Below, piece after piece: positions 8,830 to 16,572 of a stretch of DNA of 56,031 nucleotides. Below the pieces are notes generated by a model that worked only from the letters and a program-made list of their open reading frames with translations, was not told the DNA's origin and did not search any database. This DNA is from Primorskyibacter sedentarius (GTDB taxonomy: Bacteria > Pseudomonadota > Alphaproteobacteria > Rhodobacterales > Rhodobacteraceae), in assembly GCF_004342065.1 (NCBI RefSeq), contig NZ_SLZU01000023.1, positions 1-56,031 of the forward strand, given 5' to 3'. Position 1 is the first letter of the stretch. Every line of letters begins with the position of its first letter. Position numbers and translations under genes: made by a program.

Positions 8830-9481
8830 TCAACAGGTCCTCCACCGTCTTGCCCTTGGCCACCCATTGGCGGGTCTTTTCTTCGCGTTCGGCCTGTTCG
8901 GCCGCCTGCTTTACAACCTCTTCCGCCCGATCCTGCGGAATCACCACGACGCCCATCAGATCTGCAACGATGAAATCGCCAGGATTCACCACGACCCCGC
9001 CACAGGCGATAGTCACGTTGATTGAAAGCTCTTCCTTGCGCTCGGAGAACATTGTGTGCGTCCCGCGCGGTGTGATCGCGCGAGTCCAGATCGGCCAGCC
9101 GATGTCTTCCAACTCATCAGTATCGCGCCCTGCGCCATCTACGATCATTCCGCGAATGCCGCGGTTCTGGGCCAGACCTCCCATGAGCCCGCCACACACG
9201 GATGTATTGGGGTCGCCGCCGGCGTCGACCACGATCACGTCACCCGGCTGCCCCATTTCGAGCGCTTTCAGCGGATCGACAAGATCGCCCTTGGACAATT
9301 GAACGGTAATTGCCTGCCCAGCGACCTTTGCGCGGAAAGCAGGCTTGATGCCGCTGTCCATCACGCCTGTCCGATACTGCACGTCAGCAAAAACGGCGGC
9401 GGCGGAGTAGCATTTCACCACCTCGTCGAACTTCGCCAGAAGTTCCGGGCGACGTTCGAACTCATTGTAGACTTTCAGCAT
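8810..9481 (-). CDS. RraA-like aldolase/decarboxylase family protein
   Basis: A 223-residue protein of the RraA / 4-hydroxy-4-methyl-2-oxoglutarate aldolase family. The motif GGLMGGLAQNRGIRG (about 97-111) leads into VDGAGRD with the key Arg119 and Asp120 pair that binds substrate and divalent metal. Members in catabolic operons act as class II pyruvate aldolases or oxaloacetate decarboxylases rather than RNase E inhibitors. Position two in the operon suggests cleavage of a second 2-keto acid. The exact substrate cannot be read from the sequence. Confidence 0.85.
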   Translation of the reverse strand: MLKVYNEFERRPELLAKFDEVVKCYSAAAVFADVQYRTGVMDSGIKPAFRAKVAGQAITVQLSKGDLVDPLKALEMGQPGDVIVVDAGGDPNTSVCGGLMGGLAQNRGIRGMIVDGAGRDTDELEDIGWPIWTRAITPRGTHTMFSERKEELSINVTIACGGVVVNPGDFIVADLMGVVVIPQDRAEEVVKQAAEQAEREEKTRQWVAKGKTVEDLLNEFGRI

Positions 9482-9499
9482 TTCTCTTCCTTTCGGGGA

Positions 9500-10501
9500 T
9501 CAGGATATGGCTACGAGCGCTGCAGCGTTGACGGGGAAGTCCGGCGTCTGGCCGGTAAGAACCTTGGCGACCTGGGTCGCGGCACCGATCCGCGCGGCGC
9601 GGATGGATTCCTCCGAGTAATAGGCGGCATGCGGCGTAATCAGGACATTCGGCAGGGTGAAGATCGGGTTGTCCGACGGATTCCAGGAGCTGCGCTTGGC
9701 AGGCTCTTCCTCGGGATCATCCAGACCAGCTGCGGCCAGGTGGCCCTCGGTGAGCGCGCGATAAAGCGCCTTGTTGTCGACCGTCGGGCCACGCCCGGTA
9801 TTAACCAGAATGGCCCCCGGCTTCATCGCGTCAAATTCCGCATCCGACAGGAAATGCCGGGTGTCCTTGGTCATCGGCGCCTGCATGAGGATGTAGTCGG
9901 ACCGCGCCAGGAGGTCTGCCTTGGACACCAGTTCGACATTAAAGCTTTTGGCAGCCTCGGCAGGCAGGAATGGATCGAAAGCGATGACCTTGGTGCCGAA
10001 GGCCTGCGCCCGATGCGCAATGGCTTGGCCGATCTTGCCCAGCGACACGATGCCCATGGTACGACCGCGCAGCCGATGAACCGGCTTACCGCTCTGCCAT
10101 TGCCAGATGCCCTTGTGTGTGGCCCGGTCATACTCCGGCAGCTTGCGCGCCAGTGTCATCCACAAGGCGATGGCGTGATCGGCGACCTCTTCGGTGCAGT
10201 AGTTGCGCACATTGGTAACCAGGATGCCCTTGTTCGTCGCGGCTTCTACATCGACGATGTCAACCCCGACACCGTAGCGGGCGATCACCTTGCACCTCTC
10301 CATGCGTGCGATCGTCTCCGCTCCAACGCGGGCATACTGGTTCATGATAGCTGCGCAATCTTTTGCTTCTTCAAAAAGTTCGGCTTCCGATTTGGCTTGC
10401 AGCGCCACGACTTCTGCACCGGCGTCCTCAAGGATGGTGCGTTCGACTTCCACATCGCCGAAATCATAGTCGGTGATGACGACCTTAGGTTTCGAGACCA
10501 T
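9500..10501 (-). CDS. D-isomer-specific 2-hydroxyacid dehydrogenase (C-terminal-binding-protein type)
   Basis: A 333-residue NAD-dependent dehydrogenase. The ATG at 10501 (MVSKPKV) has GGAG upstream; a longer frame to 10573 would start inside the operator and is rejected. The catalytic triad is visible as Arg237 (TGRGP), Glu264 (DDPEEEP) and His291 (TPHAAY), with the nucleotide fold near MGIVSLGKIGQAIAHRA. It is first in the operon and is expressed from the promoter carrying the second GntR palindrome. It likely interconverts a 2-hydroxy and 2-keto acid of the pathway. Confidence 0.88.
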   Translation of the reverse strand: MVSKPKVVITDYDFGDVEVERTILEDAGAEVVALQAKSEAELFEEAKDCAAIMNQYARVGAETIARMERCKVIARYGVGVDIVDVEAATNKGILVTNVRNYCTEEVADHAIALWMTLARKLPEYDRATHKGIWQWQSGKPVHRLRGRTMGIVSLGKIGQAIAHRAQAFGTKVIAFDPFLPAEAAKSFNVELVSKADLLARSDYILMQAPMTKDTRHFLSDAEFDAMKPGAILVNTGRGPTVDNKALYRALTEGHLAAAGLDDPEEEPAKRSSWNPSDNPIFTLPNVLITPHAAYYSEESIRAARIGAATQVAKVLTGQTPDFPVNAAALVAIS

Positions 10502-10572
10502 TTCTTCTCCTCCAATAAATGATCTGTCGCGGGCTCGTTGACGTCGGCAACCCGGCAGGCTCTTAAATCTCA

Positions 10573-10590
10573 TATCTGATGTATCAGTTA
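10573..10590. promoter_or_regulatory. Second candidate GntR/FCD operator
   Basis: TATCTGAT-GT-ATCAGTTA matches the palindrome at 2866-2883 except for the centre and one arm base. It lies about 70 bases upstream of the first gene of the minus-strand operon. The shared motif links the operon to the regulator at 2079-2798. Confidence 0.7.
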
Positions 10591-10794
10591 CAAGTCAATG
10601 GTATTCCACAAGAGTGAGCGGTGTTGGAAAACTCAGCGTTTGGGCTGCACAGGCCTTGACGAACAGGGCTCGCCCCGGGCTGTGGATGCGCGGGTCAAGG
10701 GTGGCCGCTTCGGAGCCCGCCGATACTTGTCACAAAGCGCACGATCTATCTGAAGATAATTAGGAGATGCCGCTAAGACGGCGCCTCCAAGGGT

Positions 10795-11192
10795 TCAAAT
10801 CTGCGGACCTCGGAGCGGTGTCATGCCCTCAGACAGCCATTTCGCAAATGTGGCCTCATCGACAGTACTCGACGCAAGGTCCTCCATCCGCTTGACACCG
10901 CCGATCGCCTCGGCGCGAAAGGCATAGCCGTTCAGGCGCAAGAAGGTGACGGCTGTTACAGACGCTGTGCGTTTGTTGCCGTCTACAAAGGGGTGGGCCT
11001 TTGCAATTCCAAAGGCATCGGCTGCCGCAATCTCTGCAATGCTGGGATCTGAACACGCGACCAAGTTCATCGCGCGGGCGAGGCCCATCTCCATCAATGC
11101 CTTGTCGCGCAGACCAGGCGAGCCGCCGTGCCAGGCAATTGTCGGTCTTGGATGGTGATGACAGCCGGGAGCAGCACCCAGATGTACGACAT
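10795..11192 (-). pseudogene. doc: Doc-like toxin gene broken by a one-base deletion
   Basis: The 3' frame from about 11138 down to 10795 encodes a Fic/Doc domain with the signature HPFVDGNKRTA. The natural N-terminus starts at ATG 11192 (MSYIWVLL) and reads to DRQL at 11138. One base is then missing, and the continuing sequence (WHGGSPGLRDKALMEMG) is in the next frame. Doc toxins are kinases that phosphorylate EF-Tu. The full product cannot be made without a frameshift. An internal TTG at 11097 could at most give the 100-residue C-terminal part. The lesion lies at 11131-11140. Confidence 0.8.
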
Positions 11193-11416
11193 CACGCCAG
11201 CGCCTGAAGCAGAACCCGGTTTTCGTCCATCACGATCTCGGCTGTGGCCAATGCTTCGGCGACCGAAGTATCATGCGCCATGAGACTGAGCGTTCCGTCG
11301 TCTCCGCGCACCACGAACCGCGTATCGCCCTCTTTCGCGTCATGAATGGTCAGCATCTCCGTCGTTAACGTGATGACAGCAGAGTTTCCCACTTTCCGGG
11401 TCTTGGAGTCGATCAT
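11192..11416 (-). CDS. Antitoxin of a Doc-type toxin-antitoxin pair, AbrB/MazE-like
   Basis: A 74-residue protein with a swapped-hairpin AbrB/MazE-type N-terminus (TRKVGNSAVITLTTEML) and an acidic helical tail that would bind the toxin. It matches the putative addiction-module antidote family usually paired with doc. Its stop overlaps the toxin ATG as TGATG at 11190-11194, the standard operon arrangement. The antitoxin frame is intact although the toxin frame is broken. Confidence 0.8.
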   Translation of the reverse strand: MIDSKTRKVGNSAVITLTTEMLTIHDAKEGDTRFVVRGDDGTLSLMAHDTSVAEALATAEIVMDENRVLLQALA

Positions 11417-11448
11417 GTGACAGTCTTCGGATACCTATTCGTATATAC

Positions 11449-11618
11449 TCAGGTCACCGCCTCGATAAAAGGGTGTCGGCGTAACGTGACGATCACAGCC
11501 TCCTCTCCAGCTTTCCTAAGAGGCTTCTTGTCCTGTGCAGGCAGCACTGCCTTACGAGCTGTGAAGCTGTCGTCGAGGGTACGCTTAGACTGCGGCGCTT
11601 GGTTGCGGTCGTAGTGAA
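11449..11618 (-). pseudogene. C-terminal remnant of an unidentified gene next to the IS200-type end
   Basis: Downstream of the IS200-type hairpin a minus-strand frame remains open for about 55 codons, reading HYDRNQAPQSKR and ending RRHPFIEAVT with TGA at 11449-11451. The codon choice looks coding and no start is present, so it may be the tail of a gene interrupted by the insertion. I do not recognise the family. Confidence 0.3.
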
Positions 11619-11938
11619 CGACACACCGGCTGACGCCGGTGGCATCATTTTGCGGAATGTAATTCCAGGTACTGCATGATGATGTCGTCTGTCACATTTC
11701 CCGAGGTGGTCGAGAAGTATCCGCGGGCCCAGAACCGTCTGCCCCAGTAACGCTTGCGCAAGTCGGGAAACTCCATCTGGATGCGACGCGATGACCGGCC
11801 CTTGATCCGCTGCATCACGTCCGACAGCGACAGCTTGGGCGGGATTGACAGGAACATGTGGACATGGTCCCGCGCGAGCACCCCGCGTACGATATGGACG
11901 CCCAGTTCCTCGCAGGTCTGGCGGATGATCTCGCGGAT
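11616..11938 (-). mobile_element. Truncated IS200/IS605-type element
   Basis: This segment matches the right 320 bases of the element at 52.5-53.0 kb. It keeps the right-end hairpin CACCGGC-TGAC-GCCGGTG at 11624-11641. Similarity stops near 11938, inside the transposase gene, so the left end is missing and the copy cannot move on its own. Confidence 0.8.
11645..11938 (-). pseudogene. tnpA: IS200/IS605 TnpA transposase, 5'-truncated
   Basis: The remnant encodes the C-terminal 90-odd residues of a Y1 HUH transposase. It includes the HUH motif in RDHVHMFLSIPP and the catalytic tyrosine region DDIIMQYLELH. It differs from the copy at 52.6 kb by a few residues (KLSLSD for KLLLSD, ARGYF for ASVYF). 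The N-terminal strand and start codon are absent. Confidence 0.8.
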
Positions 11939-12187
11939 CCCCGATGCGGCCTGTTCTTGGCCTTTTAGCTGAAACGCGGCAGGAATGCAGATTGCATCCG
12001 GACATAGCTGACCCCTTCGTTTCTCACTGATGCCTTATCGCGGATCGCGGACAGGCCGTGCCCTCAGCTCACGCTTCGGCAAGCAGAAAGACGGCTTCCA
12101 CCTTCGGCGGACCCTCCGAATTTCAGCTTGCGCCCTGCCCTGACACGATCCGCTCCTTTCAAGCCATCGAAACAAAGGAGATCAGCC

Positions 12188-12403
12188 ATGACCAACTTCA
12201 TCCTCACCGTTCCCGTCAAATTCACCAAAGACGGCAAAGAGCAGACCACCTACCGCCGCGTCGGCGCCGTGTTCGAGAACACCAAGACCGCAACCGGCGA
12301 AACCTTCCTCTCGATCAAGCTGGATTTCCCGGTGGCCGTGACCGAACTGGTTGCCTTCCAGTCCAAACCGAAAGGCGACGAAGGCGGCGACGATCACCCC
12401 TAA
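12188..12403 (+). CDS. Small conserved hypothetical protein (71 aa)
   Basis: The ATG at 12188 follows a strong ribosome site (AAAGGAGATC). The product is a 71-residue soluble protein, beta-rich at the front (NFILTVPVKFTKDG) with a repeated strand pattern and an acidic Lys/Gly/Asp tail. It looks like the small proteins found in the plasmid gene sets of this order. No domain is recognised. GC3-rich codon use supports it as a real gene. Confidence 0.6.
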   Translation: MTNFILTVPVKFTKDGKEQTTYRRVGAVFENTKTATGETFLSIKLDFPVAVTELVAFQSKPKGDEGGDDHP

Positions 12404-12436
12404 GCCCCTGCGGGCCTGGGGCGGCACAAGCCGCCC

Positions 12437-12718
12437 CTACTCATCCTTGCTCTGCCCCGGCATTTCCGCTTCCGATCTGCCGGGAAACGCCTCGACCACC
12501 ACCCAGGCCATGCAGTCGCGTTGGCCGCATTTCGGGCAGGTCAAACTGCCCATTATCCATCTCAGAAACTCATGCTCTGAATGCCGCTGGCGCAGCCAAA
12601 AACCGTGCAGATACCACGGACTTGCCCCGCACATGCAGCTCACTCTGGCCGCGTGCGCAGCTCCGATGCTGCCCACGCGCAGAGTGTAGAGAGGGGCAAG
12701 AAAGGTTTCGCGGATCAT
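12437..12718 (-). CDS. Small zinc-ribbon-like hypothetical protein (93 aa)
   Basis: A 93-residue protein with cysteine pairs CMCG near residue 28 and CPKCGQRDC near 61-69, consistent with one zinc-ribbon site. The part between is rich in W, H and R. Similar proteins with a split zinc ribbon are common in alphaproteobacterial accessory DNA. It converges on the 71-aa gene. The start is uncertain (12718, or internal ATG codons). The function is unknown. Confidence 0.5.
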   Translation of the reverse strand: MIRETFLAPLYTLRVGSIGAAHAARVSCMCGASPWYLHGFWLRQRHSEHEFLRWIMGSLTCPKCGQRDCMAWVVVEAFPGRSEAEMPGQSKDE

Positions 12719-13294
12719 CGGAGAACATTAGAAGAACATCACGCGCGAAGGAAGGTGCGTTATTGATCCTCCTGCGCGCTTTTTTCTAGCGGGCGACGCC
12801 CTTGCAATGATCCTCGATCACGTCACCGAGCTGGTCGGCAAAGAGCCCAAACCTACCACGCTCGCAGCTGCAGAATGTTGCAAACACAGAAAAATACTTA
12901 GGCCACGACGGCTCAGACCGGTCACTCACCTCCACGTCGAGCGCCGCAACGCAGCTTTCGCATTCCAGCCATTCATCCATCGCACAGCATACTTACAGGC
13001 TCGATAACGGTTGCGCGGAAAAATCCGACATATCTCCGGAGTGGCTATCGCCGATGCAGAAGGCCCTACGCCCCGTAGCGATGGCTGTTTTGTGCTGCAC
13101 CGGGTTTCTGAAGCGCGATCACTCACAGGCACTAAACTATACTAACCGGAATCATTCAGCTTGTTGCTTTGAAACGTATAAATAGGATGGCGGGCCATTT
13201 TTGTTTTCGTCGGGACTAAATCTGTGACATCCATAATTGCTTCGCTTTCACGGCGCAGGATACCTTAATAAAACTGCCGACCGCCATTGGCTCG
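12719..13294. other. Non-coding stretch with a fragment of the hairpin repeat
   Basis: No convincing gene is seen in these 576 bases. At 12806-12828 the segment ATGATCCTCGATCACGTCAC matches the start of the large repeats at 37.4, 41.2 and 52.2 kb, including the inverted repeat TGATC-CTC-GATCA. Short frames on both strands here lack ribosome sites and family features. Confidence 0.4.
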
Positions 13295-13675
13295 TCATTC
13301 TTGCGAAATGAAATCGATGTGGACGTGATTGCCATCGGGATCGCGGAGGTGGAACTGCACAACTCCGATCTCGTCCAGTTCGAAGCGCTGATGAGGAACG
13401 GCTCTGTGACTCAATTTTGCCTCAAAATCTGCTTTGCCTGTCGCGGTCAAGGCGAAATGTTCGAGTTTGAGTTTCACCTCGGAACCGACCGCCGGATCAC
13501 CGCCATGCCCGACCAGATGGATGACAGCGGCGTCGCCAGCATAAAGCCAGGCGCCCGGGAATGGAAAGTTCGGGCGCGCGCCGGTGCGCAGGCCCAATAT
13601 GTCGCCGTACCAGGCCACCAACGCTTCGACTTGGGTGGTTTGGATGTTGACGTGATCAAGCCTGCGCACCTGCAT
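13295..13675 (-). CDS. VOC (glyoxalase/bleomycin-resistance/dioxygenase) family protein
   Basis: A 126-residue protein starting MQVRRLDHVNI at 13675, two bases after the stop of the upstream oxidoreductase gene. The paired beta-alpha-beta-beta-beta modules are clear: LDHVNIQT at the start, HLVGHGG in the middle, KLEHFALTA at the second half and DPDGNHVHIDF at the end. The His/Glu positions suit a metal site. It may act as a small-molecule lyase or dioxygenase on products of the operon. It is the last gene of the 16468-13295 unit. Confidence 0.82.
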   Translation of the reverse strand: MQVRRLDHVNIQTTQVEALVAWYGDILGLRTGARPNFPFPGAWLYAGDAAVIHLVGHGGDPAVGSEVKLKLEHFALTATGKADFEAKLSHRAVPHQRFELDEIGVVQFHLRDPDGNHVHIDFISQE

Positions 13676-13676
13676 C

Positions 13677-14690
13677 TCAGAAGCCTTCCAGTACGATCTT
13701 GCCCTTTGCCTTGCCACTTTCGATCAGGGCATGGGCGCGCTTCAGGTTTTCGGCATTGATTGTGCTGAAGCTCTCGGTCGCGGTAGAGCGCACTTTGCCT
13801 GCGTCGATCAGGCCAGCCACGGTATCGAGGATTTCACCCTGACGCGCGATGTCGTCGGTAGTGAACAGCGAGCGGGTAAACATCAACTCCCAGTGGATCG
13901 ACACGGCTTTGCCCTTGAACGGCATGATGTCAAAGCCCTTGGGGTCGTCAATCAGGCCAAAGCGGCCCTGCGGCGCGATGAATTCGGCGATCTGCGGTAC
14001 GTAGGTTTCAGAATAGTTGGTCGAGAACACGAAGGCAGGTGCGCCTATGTTCAGCGCAGCAATCTGTTCGGGCAGCGGTTTGGAATGGTCTACTACGTGG
14101 TGCGCACCCAGTTCCTTGACCCACTCTTGGGTTTCGGCACGCGAGGCTGTCGCGATGATCGTCAGGTCCGTCTGCTGGCGCAAAAGCTGGATAGCGATGG
14201 ATCCAACGCCTCCCGCGCCGCCAATGATCACAATGGCATTCGCAGCACCCGGCACCGGATCGGTAACCTTCAGGCGGTCAAAAATCATCTCCTGCGCGGT
14301 GAGCGTGGTCAGCGGCAGCGCGGCGGCGGCAGAGGTTTCGATTGTCTTAGGCGCGTGCCCGACGATACGGGCATCGACGAGGTGATATTCGGCATTGGTG
14401 CCGGGGCGGTTGATCGCGCCCGCGTACCAGACCTGGTCGCCGGTTTTGAACTGGCTGACCTTGTCGCCAATTTCAACAACCTCACCCACGGCATCCCAGC
14501 CGAGGATCACAGGCGTATCGTCTTCTGCACGGCGGTTCTGGCGAACCTTCGTGTCGACGGGGTTGACCGACACCGCCGCAACCTTGACCAGGATGTCGTG
14601 GCCTTTTGCGGTCGGTTGTTCGATCTCAAGGTCGATCAGGGCGTCGGCGCGATCAATGGCGCCGTTGGTGGTATAGCCGATGGCTTTCAT
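13677..14690 (-). CDS. Zinc-binding alcohol dehydrogenase family / quinone oxidoreductase-like protein
   Basis: A 337-residue medium-chain reductase. The ATG at 14690 (MKAIGY) is best spaced from GGAG; another ATG lies at 14696. It has the MDR features NPVDTKVRQ and GWDAVGEVVEIG, with the nucleotide-binding IIGGAGGVGSIAIQLL about halfway. It lacks the usual catalytic-zinc cysteine/histidine set. That fits the NADPH:quinone reductase-like branch (TIGR02817 type). Likely role: reduction of quinones or enones with NADPH. It sits directly upstream of the VOC gene. Confidence 0.87.
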   Translation of the reverse strand: MKAIGYTTNGAIDRADALIDLEIEQPTAKGHDILVKVAAVSVNPVDTKVRQNRRAEDDTPVILGWDAVGEVVEIGDKVSQFKTGDQVWYAGAINRPGTNAEYHLVDARIVGHAPKTIETSAAAALPLTTLTAQEMIFDRLKVTDPVPGAANAIVIIGGAGGVGSIAIQLLRQQTDLTIIATASRAETQEWVKELGAHHVVDHSKPLPEQIAALNIGAPAFVFSTNYSETYVPQIAEFIAPQGRFGLIDDPKGFDIMPFKGKAVSIHWELMFTRSLFTTDDIARQGEILDTVAGLIDAGKVRSTATESFSTINAENLKRAHALIESGKAKGKIVLEGF

Positions 14691-14754
14691 CTTCATTCTC
14701 CGAGACTGGAATAATCGGAGCGGCAACGTTTGTCCGGTGCCGCAAGGTGTTGGA

Positions 14755-15852
14755 TCAGGGTTTCGCGGTCAGGATGACATAGCTGTGGTCGCTGCCATCG
14801 TCGCCCATGTTCAACGCGGGGTGCGTGTGCAGCTGGTTGGCGACGATGTACATCGTGCCATCCGTTGCAAAAGCAAAGCCATCGGCCCACCGCAGCAGCT
14901 TGTCGTCCTGCGCAAAGATTTCGAAGCTGTCCGGTGTAGACACCGTCACGGCATTGCGGGTGACGTCGCCGGAGAACACTCGGCCCTGTCCGTCGATGAT
15001 AAAGCCGTCGTTCGGGCCTTTTTCGGCGTAGCGGGTTATCTGGCCCGCCAGCGCGGCATCGTCCAGCGCCGCATCTGCCAAAGCGGCGGCGGGGATGCGC
15101 CAGATGTCGCGGCCATTCATCGTACCGAAGTAAACGTTATCGAACGTCGGGTCGATTGTGATCGCGTTCATCGACAGGTGCCAGGGGGTCGCGTTGCCGT
15201 CGGCGTCTTTAAAGCCAACCAGATTGCCGTCGATGACAACATCCTCGTCAGATGGCATCAGTGTCCCGGATGCTTCTAGAACGCGGCGTGCAGTGCCGGT
15301 TTCAAGGTCGATCACAATAAACGCAGGCTTCAGGTCGGCCGCTGGTGCCGTGAAAGTCATGTCGGCGATGTAAATTTTGCCGCGCTCTTCATCGAGGGCG
15401 AAATCCTGAAGGAAAGAGATCGGTGTGACGACGTCGGACGGGATTTCAATGATCTTATGGAGCGCGTCGGCCTGTGTATCCCAACCAACCAGTTTCGGTG
15501 CGCTGTCCGCGCTACCCATGTCGAGGATCCACACGATGCCGTTTGCATCCGATTTGATCCCGATGGTGCCAGCAATACCGACGTCGCCCGCTTCGGGGCC
15601 ATCTGCCCAGTCCTGCGTCGGGAACGGAACCTTGGTGCCGTCTTCAAGAACTTCGACAACGCGCAAAGTGGGGCCATCCAGCGGCTGCTGTGTGATGATC
15701 ACGCGGTTGTCCGGTGTCACGGTGATGTTGCCGGGGCGCGTGTCGCTGATTTCCGCAAAGGTTATCAGGTCAGCGGTGGTATCGGCAGATGTTTGCGCGG
15801 CGAATGCAAAGGACAAAGCAATTGCGGATGTGAGCAGTTTTGTCGGTGTCAT
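14755..15852 (-). CDS. Secreted L-dopachrome tautomerase-related / major royal jelly-like protein
   Basis: A 365-residue exported beta-propeller protein. The signal peptide is about residues 1-23 (MTPTKLLTSAIALSFAFA...SAD). Characteristic parts are RPGNITVTPDNRVIIT, DIWRIPAAALAD and ADGFAFATDGTMYIVANQL, which match the MRJP/yellow family in bacteria and the related gluconolactonase (SMP-30) fold. Function in bacteria is not firmly known; binding or lactone/tautomer chemistry in the periplasm is plausible. It lies in the operon regulated by the LysR gene at 16573. Confidence 0.82.
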   Translation of the reverse strand: MTPTKLLTSAIALSFAFAAQTSADTTADLITFAEISDTRPGNITVTPDNRVIITQQPLDGPTLRVVEVLEDGTKVPFPTQDWADGPEAGDVGIAGTIGIKSDANGIVWILDMGSADSAPKLVGWDTQADALHKIIEIPSDVVTPISFLQDFALDEERGKIYIADMTFTAPAADLKPAFIVIDLETGTARRVLEASGTLMPSDEDVVIDGNLVGFKDADGNATPWHLSMNAITIDPTFDNVYFGTMNGRDIWRIPAAALADAALDDAALAGQITRYAEKGPNDGFIIDGQGRVFSGDVTRNAVTVSTPDSFEIFAQDDKLLRWADGFAFATDGTMYIVANQLHTHPALNMGDDGSDHSYVILTAKP

Positions 15853-15986
15853 GGGAGGCGCCTTTCAGAGGAGCGATTGGGACTTCGGAGTGGGGATATG
15901 TGAGGCACACCTCCCCGTGATCCGGCACACAGGTGCCAGATTTTTGGTAATCACGGGAAAGGGTTTTGTGTTAGTCGGTGAAATGG

Positions 15987-16148
15987 TTACTTGCGAAAGA
16001 CGCGTCGTAACCACCCCGCCAGATCGACGGCGGATGCCGCCGACCCACGGTTCCGGATACCCGCTATGTCATGTGGCGACAGCCGCGCGTCCGGGCGTTT
16101 TACGTCCTTTGGTTGGATTTCTGCTGTGGTGGCGTGGGTCGTTTTCAT
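15987..16148 (-). CDS. Small hypothetical protein (53 aa)
   Basis: A short frame from ATG 16148 to TAA 15987 encodes 53 residues beginning MKTTHATTAE and ending GWLRRVFRK. A GGAG lies 8-12 bases upstream. It has good codon use, is co-directional with its neighbours and fills the 325-base gap between the ABM gene and the royal-jelly-like gene. It is basic at the C-terminus and may be a small regulatory or membrane-associated peptide. The family is not recognised. Confidence 0.5.
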   Translation of the reverse strand: MKTTHATTAEIQPKDVKRPDARLSPHDIAGIRNRGSAASAVDLAGWLRRVFRK

Positions 16149-16177
16149 GATGCGGTCTCCGGTTGTCGTGGGGTCGC

Positions 16178-16468
16178 TCAGTCGATGTGGGACATCTCGT
16201 TGAGAATGAATTCCGCAACAGCCCCATCGGTGGCGGCCATGTAAGCGGCCAGATGCGGCGCGTTCATATGCGTCTGCCAGAGATCACGGCTTTCCCAGTT
16301 TTCGTAGAACATGAAATGCGCAGGGTTTTCGTTATCCTGATGCAGATCGTAGTTGATGCAGCCCTCTTCGGCGCCGGTGATCGGGACCAGCTTCAGCAGC
16401 TCGGCTTTGACCAGGTCGATCTTGTCGGCGTTGGCGTGAATGTTGGCGACGATTGTAAGCTTGGACAT
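16178..16468 (-). CDS. Antibiotic biosynthesis monooxygenase (ABM) domain protein, quinol monooxygenase-like
   Basis: A 96-residue ferredoxin-like protein starting MSKLTIVANIHA at 16468. The pattern GCINYDLHQDNENP, MFYENWESRDLWQTHMNAPHL is the standard ABM/YgiN layout. Such proteins oxidise quinols or polyketide-like aromatics without a cofactor. It is first in the minus-strand operon and divergent from the LysR gene, the typical arrangement for a LysR-controlled unit. With the quinone-reductase-like gene this suggests a response to quinones or other electrophiles. Confidence 0.87.
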   Translation of the reverse strand: MSKLTIVANIHANADKIDLVKAELLKLVPITGAEEGCINYDLHQDNENPAHFMFYENWESRDLWQTHMNAPHLAAYMAATDGAVAEFILNEMSHID

Positions 16469-16484
16469 TGGGTTGTTCCTTTGA

Positions 16485-16540
16485 ATGTCTGTTCTGATGA
16501 GGGAGATATACAACGCGGGTATTTGCGGATAAACAGACAT
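16485..16540. promoter_or_regulatory. Inverted repeat in the LysR/ABM divergent promoter
   Basis: ATGTCTGTT at 16485-16493 and AACAGACAT at 16532-16540 form a perfect 9-bp inverted repeat with a 38-base spacer, between genes starting at 16468 and 16573. The layout suits two half-sites of a LysR-type regulator. Confidence 0.5.
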
Positions 16541-16572
16541 CACTCGAAATGTTAATCCGGAAATTCCGTTCA

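Noticed and set aside
12786-12980. A 64-codon minus-strand frame with several cysteines
   Set aside because: It lacks a ribosome site and overlaps the repeat fragment. I could not separate it from chance.
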